From the NCBI RefSeq assembly GCF_014925405.1, contig NZ_AQHJ01000020.1:1-64000 (forward strand): 64,000 nt of DNA, written 5' to 3'. Positions 18,396-27,550 of this stretch are shown here, piece after piece. The DNA is from Pseudoalteromonas ulvae UL12 (GTDB taxonomy: Bacteria; Pseudomonadota; Gammaproteobacteria; Enterobacterales; Alteromonadaceae). The translations under genes were made by a program, and so were the position numbers. The notes below the pieces were generated by a model. That model saw nothing but the letters and a program-made list of their open reading frames with translations. It was not told the origin of the DNA and did no database searches. The stretch's first letter is position 1. The number at the start of each line of letters is the position of its first letter.

Positions 18396-18444
18396 GGGAA
18401 AATGCGTGTGTTGTCCTCAATGTACGAAAACCTTTAGTATATGC

Positions 18445-18492
18445 TTGACATATGCTGTTCATTTGTTAACCTAATCATATGTGCTACATATG
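18445..18492 (+). promoter_or_regulatory. Promoter and operator of the second vapBC
   Basis: TTGACA (18445-18450), 16-bp spacer, TAACCT (18467-18472), then an inverted repeat CATATGT/ACATATG (18476-18492) between the -10 box and the vapB start. ATATGC motifs also surround the -35 box. The repeat is the likely VapBC autorepression site. Confidence 0.6.
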
Positions 18493-18508
18493 CCGAATAG
18501 AGGGCGAT

Positions 18509-18739
18509 ATGAAAACTGTATCTATTTTTAAAAATGGTCGTAATCAGGCCGTTAGACTTCCCAAAGAAATGGAATTTGATGGCGTCAGTGAACTGGAGAT
18601 CACCAAAGACGGTGACAGCATTACCCTACGCCCTGTAAGACCAGACTGGCTTTCTTTTGCAGATCAAGAGCGTGCTGACAGTGATTTTTTGTCTGACCGT
18701 GAAGATGTGATCTCAGACGATGGGCGGTTTGAACTTTGA
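18509..18739 (+). CDS. vapB: Antitoxin VapB, second module
   Basis: 76 residues. VSIFKNGRNQAVRLPKEMEF is the AbrB-type DNA-binding hairpin; the acidic tail (DREDVISDDGRFEL) should bind VapC. The ATG at 18509 has AGAGGG 6 nt upstream and lies just after the operator; the in-frame ATG at 18479 would start inside the operator. It differs clearly from the vapB at 853, so the two modules are separate acquisitions. Confidence 0.92.
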   Translation: MKTVSIFKNGRNQAVRLPKEMEFDGVSELEITKDGDSITLRPVRPDWLSFADQERADSDFLSDREDVISDDGRFEL

Positions 18740-19155
18740 AGAAACAAACCTATATGCTCGATACCTGTATATGTAGCTTTATTATGCGTGAGCAGCCTAT
18801 CAGCGTGCTGCAAAAGTTGCAGGGAGCAATCAGTAATCAAAGCCGTATTGTGATCTCTGCGATCACTTATGCTGAAATGCGTTTTGGCAGCATTGGAAAA
18901 AAAGCCTCACCCAAACATACAGCCCTGGTTGAAGCCTTTTTGCAGCGAGTAGATGAAGTGTTGCCCTGGGATACTAAAGCGGTTGATGCTACAACAGAGG
19001 TAAAGCGAGCTTTATCAGATAAAGGTACGCCAATCGGGGCGAACGACACTGCAATTGCAGGTCATGCCATCGCGACAAACTGTATTTTAATAACAAATAA
19101 TGTGCGAGAGTTCAGCCGAGTTGAAGGCTTGAATTATGAAGACTGGGCGCATTAA
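18736..19155 (+). CDS. vapC: Toxin VapC, second module, PIN-domain ribonuclease
   Basis: 139 residues from a TTG overlapping the vapB stop (TTGA); the next in-frame ATG (18754) would begin directly at MLDTC, just before the first catalytic Asp. MLDTCICSFIMRE, AITYAEMRFG and GANDTAIAGHAIA carry the PIN acidic residues, and LITNNVREFSRVEGL the typical C-terminal block. It resembles the tRNA-fMet-cutting VapC type. Confidence 0.92.
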   Translation: MKKQTYMLDTCICSFIMREQPISVLQKLQGAISNQSRIVISAITYAEMRFGSIGKKASPKHTALVEAFLQRVDEVLPWDTKAVDATTEVKRALSDKGTPIGANDTAIAGHAIATNCILITNNVREFSRVEGLNYEDWAH

Positions 19156-19170
19156 TAGAGGGAAATTTGA

Positions 19171-19551
19171 ATGCCTTTATCTGAACAAGAGATTTGTAAA
19201 CAAATAGCTGAAATCGAAGGTCATAAAACTGTCAACTCTAGCTCTGTTGGCTTGGTTTTTATAGAAAAAATAGGTTTTTGTTCTACAGACCTTGTTGAGA
19301 TTAGTGATTCTGAAAACTTTAACCCTGTAGCAAATGATGCATTGTGTTTTCAGCTAATAAAGAAACATGAAATTGTAAGAGTTTGGGAAAGTTATGGTCA
19401 GCTAGGTTGGTATTACACTGATTTACAAAACTATCTAAACACCACCGGAAATAGAGAAGTGTTTTTGGTTGATGAACATGGAGATAACAGAGCAGCATTA
19501 TTAGCAATTATTGAACTTCATAAATCGCAAGGTTTAACGAAACAGGGGTAA
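19171..19551 (+). CDS. Unknown protein, 126 residues
   Basis: Starts MPLSEQEICKQIAEIEGHK with GAGGGA about 8 nt upstream. Soluble, mildly acidic, with no motif I know. It lies 15 bp after vapC and could be cotranscribed with it and the next two small genes. Such cassette-like small genes are common cargo behind toxin-antitoxin pairs. Confidence 0.6.
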   Translation: MPLSEQEICKQIAEIEGHKTVNSSSVGLVFIEKIGFCSTDLVEISDSENFNPVANDALCFQLIKKHEIVRVWESYGQLGWYYTDLQNYLNTTGNREVFLVDEHGDNRAALLAIIELHKSQGLTKQG

Positions 19552-19584
19552 TTTACCAGTGACTGTAAATAAGTGAGTAATGTG

Positions 19585-19980
19585 ATGAATAGATTAGACG
19601 CAAATATTGAATATCTTAAAGAAAACGGAGAGGTATCATTTCATCTGAGTTCCCCAATTAAAGAGCATTCAATATGTCAACTAATGATAGGGGTAGATTT
19701 GCATAGTAAGTGTGTTATCCGTATCGATTTGGATTTTGTTAATCATTATAAACTAGGTCATTTTGATGAACCGCAAGAATTAGAAAGCGAAGTTAGTGTG
19801 AAAGAATTAAAGGCGCTGGTAGCATTTCCTGAGTTATTAAAAATTTTAACAAATACAGAAGATGAATCTATAAAAATATCGACTGTTTTATTTTCGTTAG
19901 AAGACTGCGGGTTTAAAAAAGGTCCGAGAGTTGATGATATGTATAAGCAGCTAAAAGAAGCTTTTGATAAGCAACCATAG
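19585..19980 (+). CDS. Unknown protein, about 131 residues
   Basis: Start taken at the ATG (19585); a GTG at 19573 is also in frame. The sequence alternates acidic and hydrophobic segments (HSICQLMIGVDLHSKCVIRI, then helical SVKELKALVAF) without a known motif. No signal or membrane segment. It lies between two other small genes on the same strand. Confidence 0.55.
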   Translation: MNRLDANIEYLKENGEVSFHLSSPIKEHSICQLMIGVDLHSKCVIRIDLDFVNHYKLGHFDEPQELESEVSVKELKALVAFPELLKILTNTEDESIKISTVLFSLEDCGFKKGPRVDDMYKQLKEAFDKQP

Positions 19981-19991
19981 AGGGAAAATGA

Positions 19992-20198
19992 ATGGAACTT
20001 CATGATTTTGATATACCTCCATGCCCTGATTGTGGAAAAGAAAAAATGTATCATTTATGTGTTTCTCATGTTCCTGGTACTGCAAGTTTTCGTAAAAATG
20101 GTTGGTATTGTAAATCATGTGGGATAGGGCCAAAGCAATTAGGTTCAGCTAGCGAAGCAGAAGCCGCTAGATTTGCCTTAGTTTTACTGAATAAATAA
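19992..20198 (+). CDS. Small zinc-ribbon protein
   Basis: 68 residues with two metal-binding pairs, CPDCGKEKMYH and WYCKSCGIG, so a zinc ribbon is likely. GAGGGAAAATGA precedes the ATG. Partner and function unknown; it closes a run of three small genes. Confidence 0.6.
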   Translation: MELHDFDIPPCPDCGKEKMYHLCVSHVPGTASFRKNGWYCKSCGIGPKQLGSASEAEAARFALVLLNK

Positions 20199-20349
20199 TA
20201 GAAGTTTGCAGAGGAAATTTAATGATGTTAAAGCTTAGATAGCCTTGAGCTAATTTATCATGAAAGCAGGAGTGCTCAATTCGTCGCAAGGCCTACCTCT
20301 AATTACCAAGAAGTAGTTTGTGAATAAAGTACTGACTTAATATAATGTT

Positions 20350-21018
20350 TTAAGCGTCAATATGATTTACGTGACTCACATCATCGATACGCTCACCATT
20401 CCAAATCATTTCAATCAAGCTGGCTTGAGTGACATCTAACACAGCCTTGGGTGTAAATAATGCCATGCACATAGCTGATCCATTACGAACACTAGAGTAG
20501 AGCACGCCTTGGAAGCCATCCTTTTTTAGCTGACGCGCCAATGATTGTGAAGATCTGTAACTCTCTGGGTTAAGAATTTCTGTATCATTCTCACATACTT
20601 TATGGATTGGTTTTGAATTATGTCGCACGACTAAGCTTCGAAATACAATCCGATCAAACTCCAACCCTTCAATGTTTTCAAAATACACTTGTTGATGATG
20701 CTTAACTTCCAACATAGCTGTGCGCTCTGTATCTGCGATATACAATGCACCAAATAACCCATCGTTAAAGCGGCCACCATTAGGATTAACATGTGTAAAT
20801 GGAGCAACAGCGTAACTACGGCCACTGGTGCACTGGTATGGGATTTCTTTAGGATCGATAAGCTCTACGTTTCCGGCCAGATCTTGGATACGTGGATTTG
20901 TTAATGACTGCAGAGCATACAAGGCTTCATAATCCTCAGCGTTTGCTACATCATCAAACAAATTTATAGCGGGGTACTTCGTGCAAACCAATCTATACCC
21001 TTTACTGTTTATCCCCAT
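20350..21018 (-). CDS. RES-domain toxin
   Basis: 222 residues. The RES region reads FTHVNPNGGRFNDGLFGALYIADTERTAMLEV: Arg in GGRF, Tyr in LYIA and Glu in TAMLEV correspond to the catalytic residues of RES toxins, which deplete or modify NAD+. The N-terminal LFDDVANAEDYEALYALQSLTNPR is a common family start. It overlaps the antitoxin gene by 10 bp in antitoxin-toxin order. Confidence 0.88.
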   Translation of the reverse strand: MGINSKGYRLVCTKYPAINLFDDVANAEDYEALYALQSLTNPRIQDLAGNVELIDPKEIPYQCTSGRSYAVAPFTHVNPNGGRFNDGLFGALYIADTERTAMLEVKHHQQVYFENIEGLEFDRIVFRSLVVRHNSKPIHKVCENDTEILNPESYRSSQSLARQLKKDGFQGVLYSSVRNGSAMCMALFTPKAVLDVTQASLIEMIWNGERIDDVSHVNHIDA

Positions 21019-21410
21019 AGACCGCCTCGCAATGCGTCAACTCGCTTCGCTACTTCATACAAATCACCAAACTTACCATCTTGAATAATTTCCAATGGTG
21101 TTCGACCTGCAAAAAAATCATTGTGATTTTTCATTTGCATAAACCCTTTAACGTTCGCCGGGTTGCTGAATACAATTCGAAGCGCTTGATGGATGTTTAA
21201 CAAGTAGCTAATACGCTCCAGCTGGTCATCGCTAAGTTTTACTGTATCGGGGTTAGCCTTGAATTTGTGATAAGTCGTTTTTGTAAGTTTTAGAATGTTT
21301 TGAGCTTGAGATGCCGTGCAATTCCAAGCAGACAGGATGTTGTCAGCAGCTTTGAAGCCAGCTTTGGCCATTGCATCTCTGCTATTGTTTTGCATTGTTT
21401 GTACTTGCAT
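21009..21410 (-). CDS. Xre/MbcA/ParS-type antitoxin of the RES toxin
   Basis: 133 residues: an N-terminal helix-turn-helix-like part (AWNCTASQAQNILKLTKTTY), the LERISYLLNIHQALRIVFS signature and a C-terminal antitoxin domain (GRTPLEIIQDGKFGDLYEVAKRVDAL), all typical of antitoxins of RES toxins. GGAAG is about 9 nt before the ATG. It should inhibit the toxin and repress the operon. Confidence 0.88.
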   Translation of the reverse strand: MQVQTMQNNSRDAMAKAGFKAADNILSAWNCTASQAQNILKLTKTTYHKFKANPDTVKLSDDQLERISYLLNIHQALRIVFSNPANVKGFMQMKNHNDFFAGRTPLEIIQDGKFGDLYEVAKRVDALRGGLWG

Positions 21411-21678
21411 ATTGAAACTTCCAAAGGAGACTCTTGGTTAATTATAGTTCCAATTGGGAGTTATTTCAACGAATAGGATTTAGTTTCTTATTCAGTATTA
21501 AAATATAGTTTAGATTGTTAGCACTTAGGCTCACCTCATATATTTAAAACTAAACTCGATTATAAACCGTCCCTGTTTTGTGTCATGTTTTAAATGTTCG
21601 CCTATACTTTTTTTGCTTATTTTATAGCTTGATGAATTCCATCGAGCTGCCAAAAACCAGGGTAAATGGAGTTAATTA

Positions 21679-24513
21679 ATGAGGTTAATTAGAGAAAAGG
21701 GAGTGTTGTTAGCCGCCGCGCTCGTTACAAGCATAGGAAGTATACAGGCCGCAATTGCAGCTGTAGAGATTCCTTTATCAATAAAAACAGGAAATGGTCA
21801 TTACTTTGTCGCAGAAAATGCTGGTGGAGGAGAGGTCAATGCAAATAGAACAGAAGTAGGGGACTGGGAAAGAGCGACCATGGTTGACATCAATGGCGGT
21901 CTATTAATGTCAGGCGATAAGATCCACATAAGGACATCGAACAACTACTATTGGCAAGCCGAACACGGGGGAGGAGGCAACTTAACTGCAGTTGCAACAA
22001 TTGCCGGTGCATGGGAAACATTCACTATTATTAAGCAAGGCCAAGAAGGGTTATCAATAGGTTACAATGATTATTTCATGCTTCAAGCTCATAATGGCTA
22101 TCTTGTTCAAGCCTATAATTCAGGTGGTTCAGGTGTGAATGTAACGAAGCCTAGTATTGATAACGCTCAATGCACAAGCTCTTTCGGTTGCTCTTGGGAG
22201 ATGTTTAAATTTGATTACCCCAAACCAATGCCTTCGGATCAGACAGCGGTAGTCGGAGGAATAAAATTTAGTTGGAGCTATGACGGTCCCATTCCAAATA
22301 TGAGCTGTACTCAGATCCATGAAATCGTAGATCCAGATGGTTGGGGAGATAACTATTTTTGTAGTTCAGAAAATGTAGGGATGCAGTATAGTAGTGCTGG
22401 GTCAATAGCTGGCATGCAATGTACTCAAATCCATGAAGGGGCCGACCCCTATACGTGGGATGACAACTTCTTATGTTTACCTAATAATTCAGAGTTTGTT
22501 TTCGAATGGAGCTCGATCAGAGGTCAAGGTCATAACCCTGTTCGTTTTTACGAGCCTTCAGATCCTCACACTTGGAATGATAACTATCTGAATATTTCAT
22601 CATTTAAATACCGTGAGAAAACATACAACGAATACACCTGGGTTGGGGCTCATAATAGCCATTCAAGCAACGGATATGTCGCACTTTGGGCAAGAAATCA
22701 AACAGTTGATATGTATCATCAATTGCGGGATTTAAATGCAAGAGAGCTAATGATAGATATTCGTTTTGAAGATGGCCGCATAGAACTGACTCATGGCACT
22801 GATAACGCCGGTGAATTTAAAGATCGGACGATCAATGAAATCGTAAGATTTTTACATGAGCATCCTAATGAGGTCATCACAATTGATACTGAGGTGACTA
22901 ACAACGTACTGACTTATCAGCAGTTAAAGGATGCCTTAGATGATATGCCCACTTTCACTGCTTTGTTATTTAACCCATGGGATACGCGATGGAATCAACA
23001 CAAAGAATGGCCGACTTTATCTGAAATGGTTAATGCAGGGCAGCGTATTATTATGCTGATTGATAAAGCAGATGTGTCTAAGCGCTGGAATGAACCTGAC
23101 AGGTATCCGATATTGTATCGTTCTGATGTCACAGCTGAGAATATGTGGGCACAAACCAACCTCCAAACTTGTGAACAGAGACATCAATATGGTGAGAGAA
23201 AAATCAATCTGGCAAATTCTGGATGGTCTCGTCTATTTACAATGAATCATTTTGGTCAAACTGGTGATGTGGTAGCAGCAGGAAATGATAATAATTGGGA
23301 TGGTTTGTATGCGCGTATTACGCCCACTTGTACTTTAGCTGCTCAGCTAGGCTCTAAACCAAACTTCTTAGCTGCCGATTATATCAACACAGGAGATGTT
23401 CAAGAAATCACAGAAGTAATGAATGATGGTGGTGTTATTTTTTATGAAGGCAATAACGCAACACAAAATATTGTTTGCGGTATGTCATTGACCGAAAATC
23501 GCACATTTACAGGTGGGCAGCATGGGTGTGAAAATGACGAAGCCCGCTCTGCAAAGTTAGTTGGGGTGAGGGCCGGTACCGAGTTTTATGTATATGACTC
23601 GCCAAATGGAAGTCTAGAAGATGATTTCGCTCGAGTATTTGTAAAGAAAAATATAGGTACTAATGGCGCCGTGATAAATTCGTTTGAACAAAATATTGAT
23701 ACCGAATTTTATTCGGTTGAGTTCTTTCGTAATAATGGATTAGATGGCAAAATTTCTCGATGGGAAGTGAGCCCTCCAAAAGGGGCTGCCCTTCCTTTAA
23801 GTAAAGGCGCTATCGTATTTTATGAAGGCAATAACGCAACACAAAATATAGTGTGTTCGTTGTTATTTGATACGAATAAAGGTGTGAATTTTAAAAATGA
23901 TGGGTTTGGTTGTGATAACGACGAAACACGGTCTGCAGTTTTAGCGAATGTTCCTGCAGGTACTACATTTAGTGTGTATGACAGCCCAGATGGAAGTCAT
24001 GGCGACGACTACAGCACATATGAAGTTAAGCAATTTATTTCAAGGTTCACTATAAATAGCTTTCACCATAATCATGAAGATTCAAACATAAAAATTACTC
24101 ACCATCATCATAATGGCCTTGACGGTAAGGTATCTCGTATAAATATGACGGTACCGACCATATTTCCATACAAGACCGGCGATGATATTCTGAAGTTAGG
24201 AGAGGGAATTAATGTAGAACAAGCGCTTGTATCACATAATGGTCTATATCGCTTGTTGGTTCAAAGTGATGGGAACGTGGTTTTATATGACACAAATGGC
24301 ACTTCTCACTGGGCTACTCATACGCACAGCACTGCAGGCTCAAAGCTAGTATTGAAAGCTGATGGCCGACTAAGTGTTCAGACAAATCAAGGTCAAGAGG
24401 TTTGGGGTGTAAGTGTTTCAGGTAAACACACTTTAATTCTTCAAGATGATAGAAATCTCGTCATTTATAATGAAAATGGGATTCCTGTTTGGGCCAGTAA
24501 TACGCATATTTAA
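21679..24513 (+). CDS. Secreted multidomain PI-PLC-like phosphodiesterase with lectin domains
   Basis: 944 residues, GGAG 7 nt before the ATG. Order: Sec signal peptide (1 to about 27); a fascin/actin-crosslinking-like beta-trefoil (about 30-165); three short repeats of the TQIHExxDPxxWxDN type (about 210-310); a PI-PLC X-like domain with VGAHNSHS (about 321), ELMIDIRF and ELTHGTD (about 370), holding the two histidines expected of the active site; two copies of a beta/gamma-crystallin-like repeat (VIFYEGNNATQNIVC near 590 and 712); and a bulb-type mannose-lectin-like end with QSDGNVVLYD and QDDRNLVIYN. It probably acts outside the cell on phosphoinositides or GPI anchors at glycan surfaces. 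It is monocistronic. Confidence 0.8.
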   Translation: MRLIREKGVLLAAALVTSIGSIQAAIAAVEIPLSIKTGNGHYFVAENAGGGEVNANRTEVGDWERATMVDINGGLLMSGDKIHIRTSNNYYWQAEHGGGGNLTAVATIAGAWETFTIIKQGQEGLSIGYNDYFMLQAHNGYLVQAYNSGGSGVNVTKPSIDNAQCTSSFGCSWEMFKFDYPKPMPSDQTAVVGGIKFSWSYDGPIPNMSCTQIHEIVDPDGWGDNYFCSSENVGMQYSSAGSIAGMQCTQIHEGADPYTWDDNFLCLPNNSEFVFEWSSIRGQGHNPVRFYEPSDPHTWNDNYLNISSFKYREKTYNEYTWVGAHNSHSSNGYVALWARNQTVDMYHQLRDLNARELMIDIRFEDGRIELTHGTDNAGEFKDRTINEIVRFLHEHPNEVITIDTEVTNNVLTYQQLKDALDDMPTFTALLFNPWDTRWNQHKEWPTLSEMVNAGQRIIMLIDKADVSKRWNEPDRYPILYRSDVTAENMWAQTNLQTCEQRHQYGERKINLANSGWSRLFTMNHFGQTGDVVAAGNDNNWDGLYARITPTCTLAAQLGSKPNFLAADYINTGDVQEITEVMNDGGVIFYEGNNATQNIVCGMSLTENRTFTGGQHGCENDEARSAKLVGVRAGTEFYVYDSPNGSLEDDFARVFVKKNIGTNGAVINSFEQNIDTEFYSVEFFRNNGLDGKISRWEVSPPKGAALPLSKGAIVFYEGNNATQNIVCSLLFDTNKGVNFKNDGFGCDNDETRSAVLANVPAGTTFSVYDSPDGSHGDDYSTYEVKQFISRFTINSFHHNHEDSNIKITHHHHNGLDGKVSRINMTVPTIFPYKTGDDILKLGEGINVEQALVSHNGLYRLLVQSDGNVVLYDTNGTSHWATHTHSTAGSKLVLKADGRLSVQTNQGQEVWGVSVSGKHTLILQDDRNLVIYNENGIPVWASNTHI

Positions 24514-24595
24514 TAGTTCGATTTACTTAGATTATAGAGCAGCATATTTTCAATTGGGAAATATGCTGCTTACGTAATATGAATAAGTGGCGCCT

Positions 24596-25765
24596 ATGAA
24601 GAAGTCACTGTATTGCAAATCGACTACCTCCAAATCACGGGATGGTCTTGTGAAAATAGACATAAATGATAAAAAGATTACAGATTTTAGAGAGTTAGTT
24701 AACGACAACTCTAGTTTTGTTTGTAAGAAATATAAAAATATAAATAATAAAAATCTGTGGAACCCCATATGCTCATGCATGGACTGGATAACTGTTTCTA
24801 TTAGGTTTCTTCAGGATTCTCCTGAGTTAAGTGAAAATATTGATATTAGAGTTATGCAGATGTATTCATTTATATCCGCCATAGATATTGTTACTGAATC
24901 TATAACTCAGCTTCATAGGGTATTTATCGATCCAAAATCAATTCCATTCAAGAGTGAAAAAACTATATTTTTGAATAAATTGGTTGATGTTGATGATACA
25001 AATTACTTCAAAGAAATAAGAGCCTGTTTTGGTGCTCATCCTGTAAATTTAAACCCAAAGGATAAAGGCAAGAGGTTTGCTAGTTGGCCTTTTGATGGCA
25101 TGAATAGTGGTTCATCTGATTTAGATGTTCTCCTCTATAGCAATATTCCCAATGAAGAAGATTTAACCCTTTCATTAAATTCTAATGAATTAATTGCCTT
25201 TCTTAAAAGTAGATATGAATATTTAGATGTAATCTCAGAAGAAATTAAAAGGCAATTCATCAGTTTCAAAGAAAAGCACAGTCAAATTACGATAAACACC
25301 TTTGGCTCACCTCTTGAAAAACTTAAAACGCTTGCTGAAGAGTCTTTAATACGCTTTGACAATGACTATTATGAAAGTGTGATTAACGACCTAATTATTA
25401 TCTTTGGCACGACATTAGATGGTGAAGAATATCAAACTGAAGAAGTCGAATTTAAAGAAAGTTTATTGCCACTTATTGAAGAAATTAAAACAAATTTACA
25501 ATCCGTTGAAATTAAAGATTTAGAGTATCATTCATTGATTTATATAAATTCAAGCCTCGATTCAGAATTAAGCTACGAACTTCCTAAATTTTATTCTTGG
25601 CTTTACCGTGGAGAAGATGATCCTTTATTAAATTATTATATAAAAAGACTAAATAAGGTATCAGAGAACAAATATAAATTTAATGAGACAGATGGTTGTG
25701 ATAAATCGTTCTTAAAATTAAAGCTTATGCTTAGAAGGTTTTCATCCGAATTAACGGGTCGATAG
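24596..25765 (+). CDS. Unknown protein with a HEPN-like RxxxxxH motif
   Basis: 389 residues from the ATG at 24596 (GTG at 24587 is the alternative; neither has a good ribosome site). Strongly AT-rich codon use. Around residues 140-150 it reads KEIRACFGAHPVNL: Arg, five residues, His, the spacing of the HEPN RNase motif, in a helical context. Long charged helices fill the C-terminal half. No membrane or signal segment. If HEPN, it would be an RNase of the abortive-infection type. The assignment is tentative; no partner gene is present. Confidence 0.5.
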   Translation: MKKSLYCKSTTSKSRDGLVKIDINDKKITDFRELVNDNSSFVCKKYKNINNKNLWNPICSCMDWITVSIRFLQDSPELSENIDIRVMQMYSFISAIDIVTESITQLHRVFIDPKSIPFKSEKTIFLNKLVDVDDTNYFKEIRACFGAHPVNLNPKDKGKRFASWPFDGMNSGSSDLDVLLYSNIPNEEDLTLSLNSNELIAFLKSRYEYLDVISEEIKRQFISFKEKHSQITINTFGSPLEKLKTLAEESLIRFDNDYYESVINDLIIIFGTTLDGEEYQTEEVEFKESLLPLIEEIKTNLQSVEIKDLEYHSLIYINSSLDSELSYELPKFYSWLYRGEDDPLLNYYIKRLNKVSENKYKFNETDGCDKSFLKLKLMLRRFSSELTGR

Positions 25766-26000
25766 GCAGGAAGACGTTCCTACCCCTAATCCATTTGAAT
25801 TAATAATAACTGTTTTTCTTTCAACTTATTTGTTGTATCTGAAATGTCTAGCCCAAAGTTTTTATATGTATCTTCGAGTAGATACTTCATAGCTTCATGA
25901 ATTTTCAATTTTACTTAAAGAACTATATTTTTATCAAACTATTTTATCGACAGACAAAACAAGGCTTCGATGCTTGGCGTGTTTAGCAAAATGTTCACTT

Positions 26001-26032
26001 ATATGATTTTTTGCTATTGCGAAAAATCATAT
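26001..26032. repeat. 14-bp hairpin
   Basis: ATATGATTTTT (26001-26011) pairs with AAAAATCATAT (26022-26032); three more pairs (one G-T) extend the stem to a TATT loop. It could end transcription or be a recombinase site near the integrase. Confidence 0.5.
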
Positions 26033-26245
26033 CGCGACTTTTGTTTTTGATAGTTGGACTACAATTATCAACCTAATAAGCAATTTACAAAAAAATATCC
26101 TTTTACACAGGGATTTTTGAGTCGAACCATAAAAAATTATTTTGAAATCTATAGGTGAATTGGGCAGTGAAATATAATTCAAAGGCTTTTTAACATAATG
26201 TCTAATTACATAAATGTACCTTTATATAAGCGTATTTATCATGTA

Positions 26246-26265
26246 TACTGGCTGCATATACAGTA
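26246..26265 (+). promoter_or_regulatory. LexA/SOS-box-like sequence upstream of integrase
   Basis: TACTGGCTGCATATACAGTA matches the enterobacterial SOS consensus (TACTG-N10-CAGTA) at 16 of 20 positions, with both CTG and CAG half-sites intact. It lies 140 bp before the integrase ATG, so DNA damage may induce the integrase, as for many mobile-element integrases. A GGAG directly after it might serve a tiny peptide of no recognisable identity. Confidence 0.5.
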
Positions 26266-26405
26266 GGAGTTTGTTGCTATTAGAAATTCCCTAAAATGAC
26301 TACGCGACATGTTCCGATGTCAAAACTCTAAGCGCTTGTATTATTAAATTGATGAATTTATGCAGTTGTTGTTATTATGAACAATAAGGGTGAACGGGTA
26401 TATTA

Positions 26406-27398
26406 ATGAGGTCAAAACTTGAGCACATCCTAGATGCTAATAAGCTACCATCTACGTATGTAAGAAAAGGTCACTTAGCGACTGAAATTTACATTAATGA
26501 GAAATGTCCGATATATACTTATATAAACTCATTAGCATCAGAATCCTCACAAAAAACTGCTAAATACGCACTCAGCGCAATAGCAAAACATAAAAATCTA
26601 ACTAGTCCATATGAGATTAATTGGCTTGAAGTCGATCGAAATTGGCTCCATGAGTTACGCTCTAAATTATCAGACAAGGGACTTTCACCCAACACAACCA
26701 ACCTTTACTTAACCATTATCAAGCGCATTTTGAAGGAAGCTTTTTTTCTTGGTTATATTTCCCGAATGCGATTTGAAACAGTTATGGACGTTAAGGGAAT
26801 ATCCCACGCAAAAACGAAGATTCATGGCGTTTTGAGTTACGTACAATTTGATGATGCACTGAAACTCTGCGATGACAACACTAATCTTGGCAAGCGGGAT
26901 ATGGCCATTATTGCACTTACTGTAGGTTGCGGGTTACGTCGATTTGAATCAGCAAAAATACTCATGTCAGATATAAACTTGGCAGCGAAAAAGCTTGAAG
27001 TGAAGGGAAAGGGCGGTAAATTTCGTAATTTATATATTCACGATGTCACGATGAAGCAAATAGAACCATGGTTAATAATTCGAGGACTAAACCCAGGCCC
27101 ATTATTCTTGCCAATTCATAAAAGCGATCAGGTAGACTTCTCTCGTTTGGATACCGGAATCACAATAAACAGCAATACTATATATGGGTGCTGCAGAAGG
27201 AGAGGGTTAATGGATTTAGAACAAAAAATACCTCCTCATTCTTTGCGCCGTACTTATGCTACATGGCTATATCGTAAGAAGGTCTCGCTTGAAGAGATAA
27301 GAAAACTTCTTGGCCACACATTCATTGAAACAACTAAAAACTATGTTGTTACAAGTGATGAAGAACTAAGACAATCGGTGATGGATAACTTATTTTAA
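26406..27398 (+). CDS. Tyrosine recombinase (integrase)
   Basis: 330 residues. An N-terminal core-binding domain (about 30-120) precedes the catalytic domain with Arg in GCGLRRFESAK, Lys in KGKGGKFRNL, HSLRRTYATW and LLGHTFIETTKNYVV (Tyr nucleophile near 312). All active-site residues are intact. It stands alone behind an SOS-like box and is followed by secreted-protein genes on the opposite strand. It is unlike the recombinases at 16485 and 54244, so the window contains at least three integration systems. Confidence 0.9.
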   Translation: MRSKLEHILDANKLPSTYVRKGHLATEIYINEKCPIYTYINSLASESSQKTAKYALSAIAKHKNLTSPYEINWLEVDRNWLHELRSKLSDKGLSPNTTNLYLTIIKRILKEAFFLGYISRMRFETVMDVKGISHAKTKIHGVLSYVQFDDALKLCDDNTNLGKRDMAIIALTVGCGLRRFESAKILMSDINLAAKKLEVKGKGGKFRNLYIHDVTMKQIEPWLIIRGLNPGPLFLPIHKSDQVDFSRLDTGITINSNTIYGCCRRRGLMDLEQKIPPHSLRRTYATWLYRKKVSLEEIRKLLGHTFIETTKNYVVTSDEELRQSVMDNLF

Positions 27399-27476
27399 TA
27401 CCGAAGGTTAAATAGTTCTCGGGATTGTAGAGCTTTGGACATGGCCCTAAAAGGGCTTAAATACAGATATATGTGT

Positions 27477-27514
27477 TTAATTGAGCTTATAATTGAATTC
27501 ATAAGCTCAATTAA
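27477..27514. terminator. AT-rich hairpin between convergent genes
   Basis: A perfect 14-bp stem (TTAATTGAGCTTAT and its complement) with a 10-nt loop lies between the integrase and the convergent gene at 27551. It is plausible as a bidirectional terminator although the T-tract is weak. Confidence 0.5.
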
Positions 27515-27550
27515 AGTTTATTCAGTTCTGCAAAAGAAACATTTTCAATT

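Larger units (their letters stand above)
25766..26405. other. Non-coding stretch upstream of the integrase
   Basis: No convincing gene in 640 bp. It holds a long hairpin at 26001-26032 and a LexA-like box at 26246-26265, listed separately; the rest is AT-rich with short stop-interrupted frames. The integrase attachment site may lie here, but I cannot identify it. Confidence 0.5.

Noticed and set aside
20199..20349. Tiny frame after a good ribosome site near 20210
   Set aside because: It stops after six codons; probably the remains of a lost small gene.
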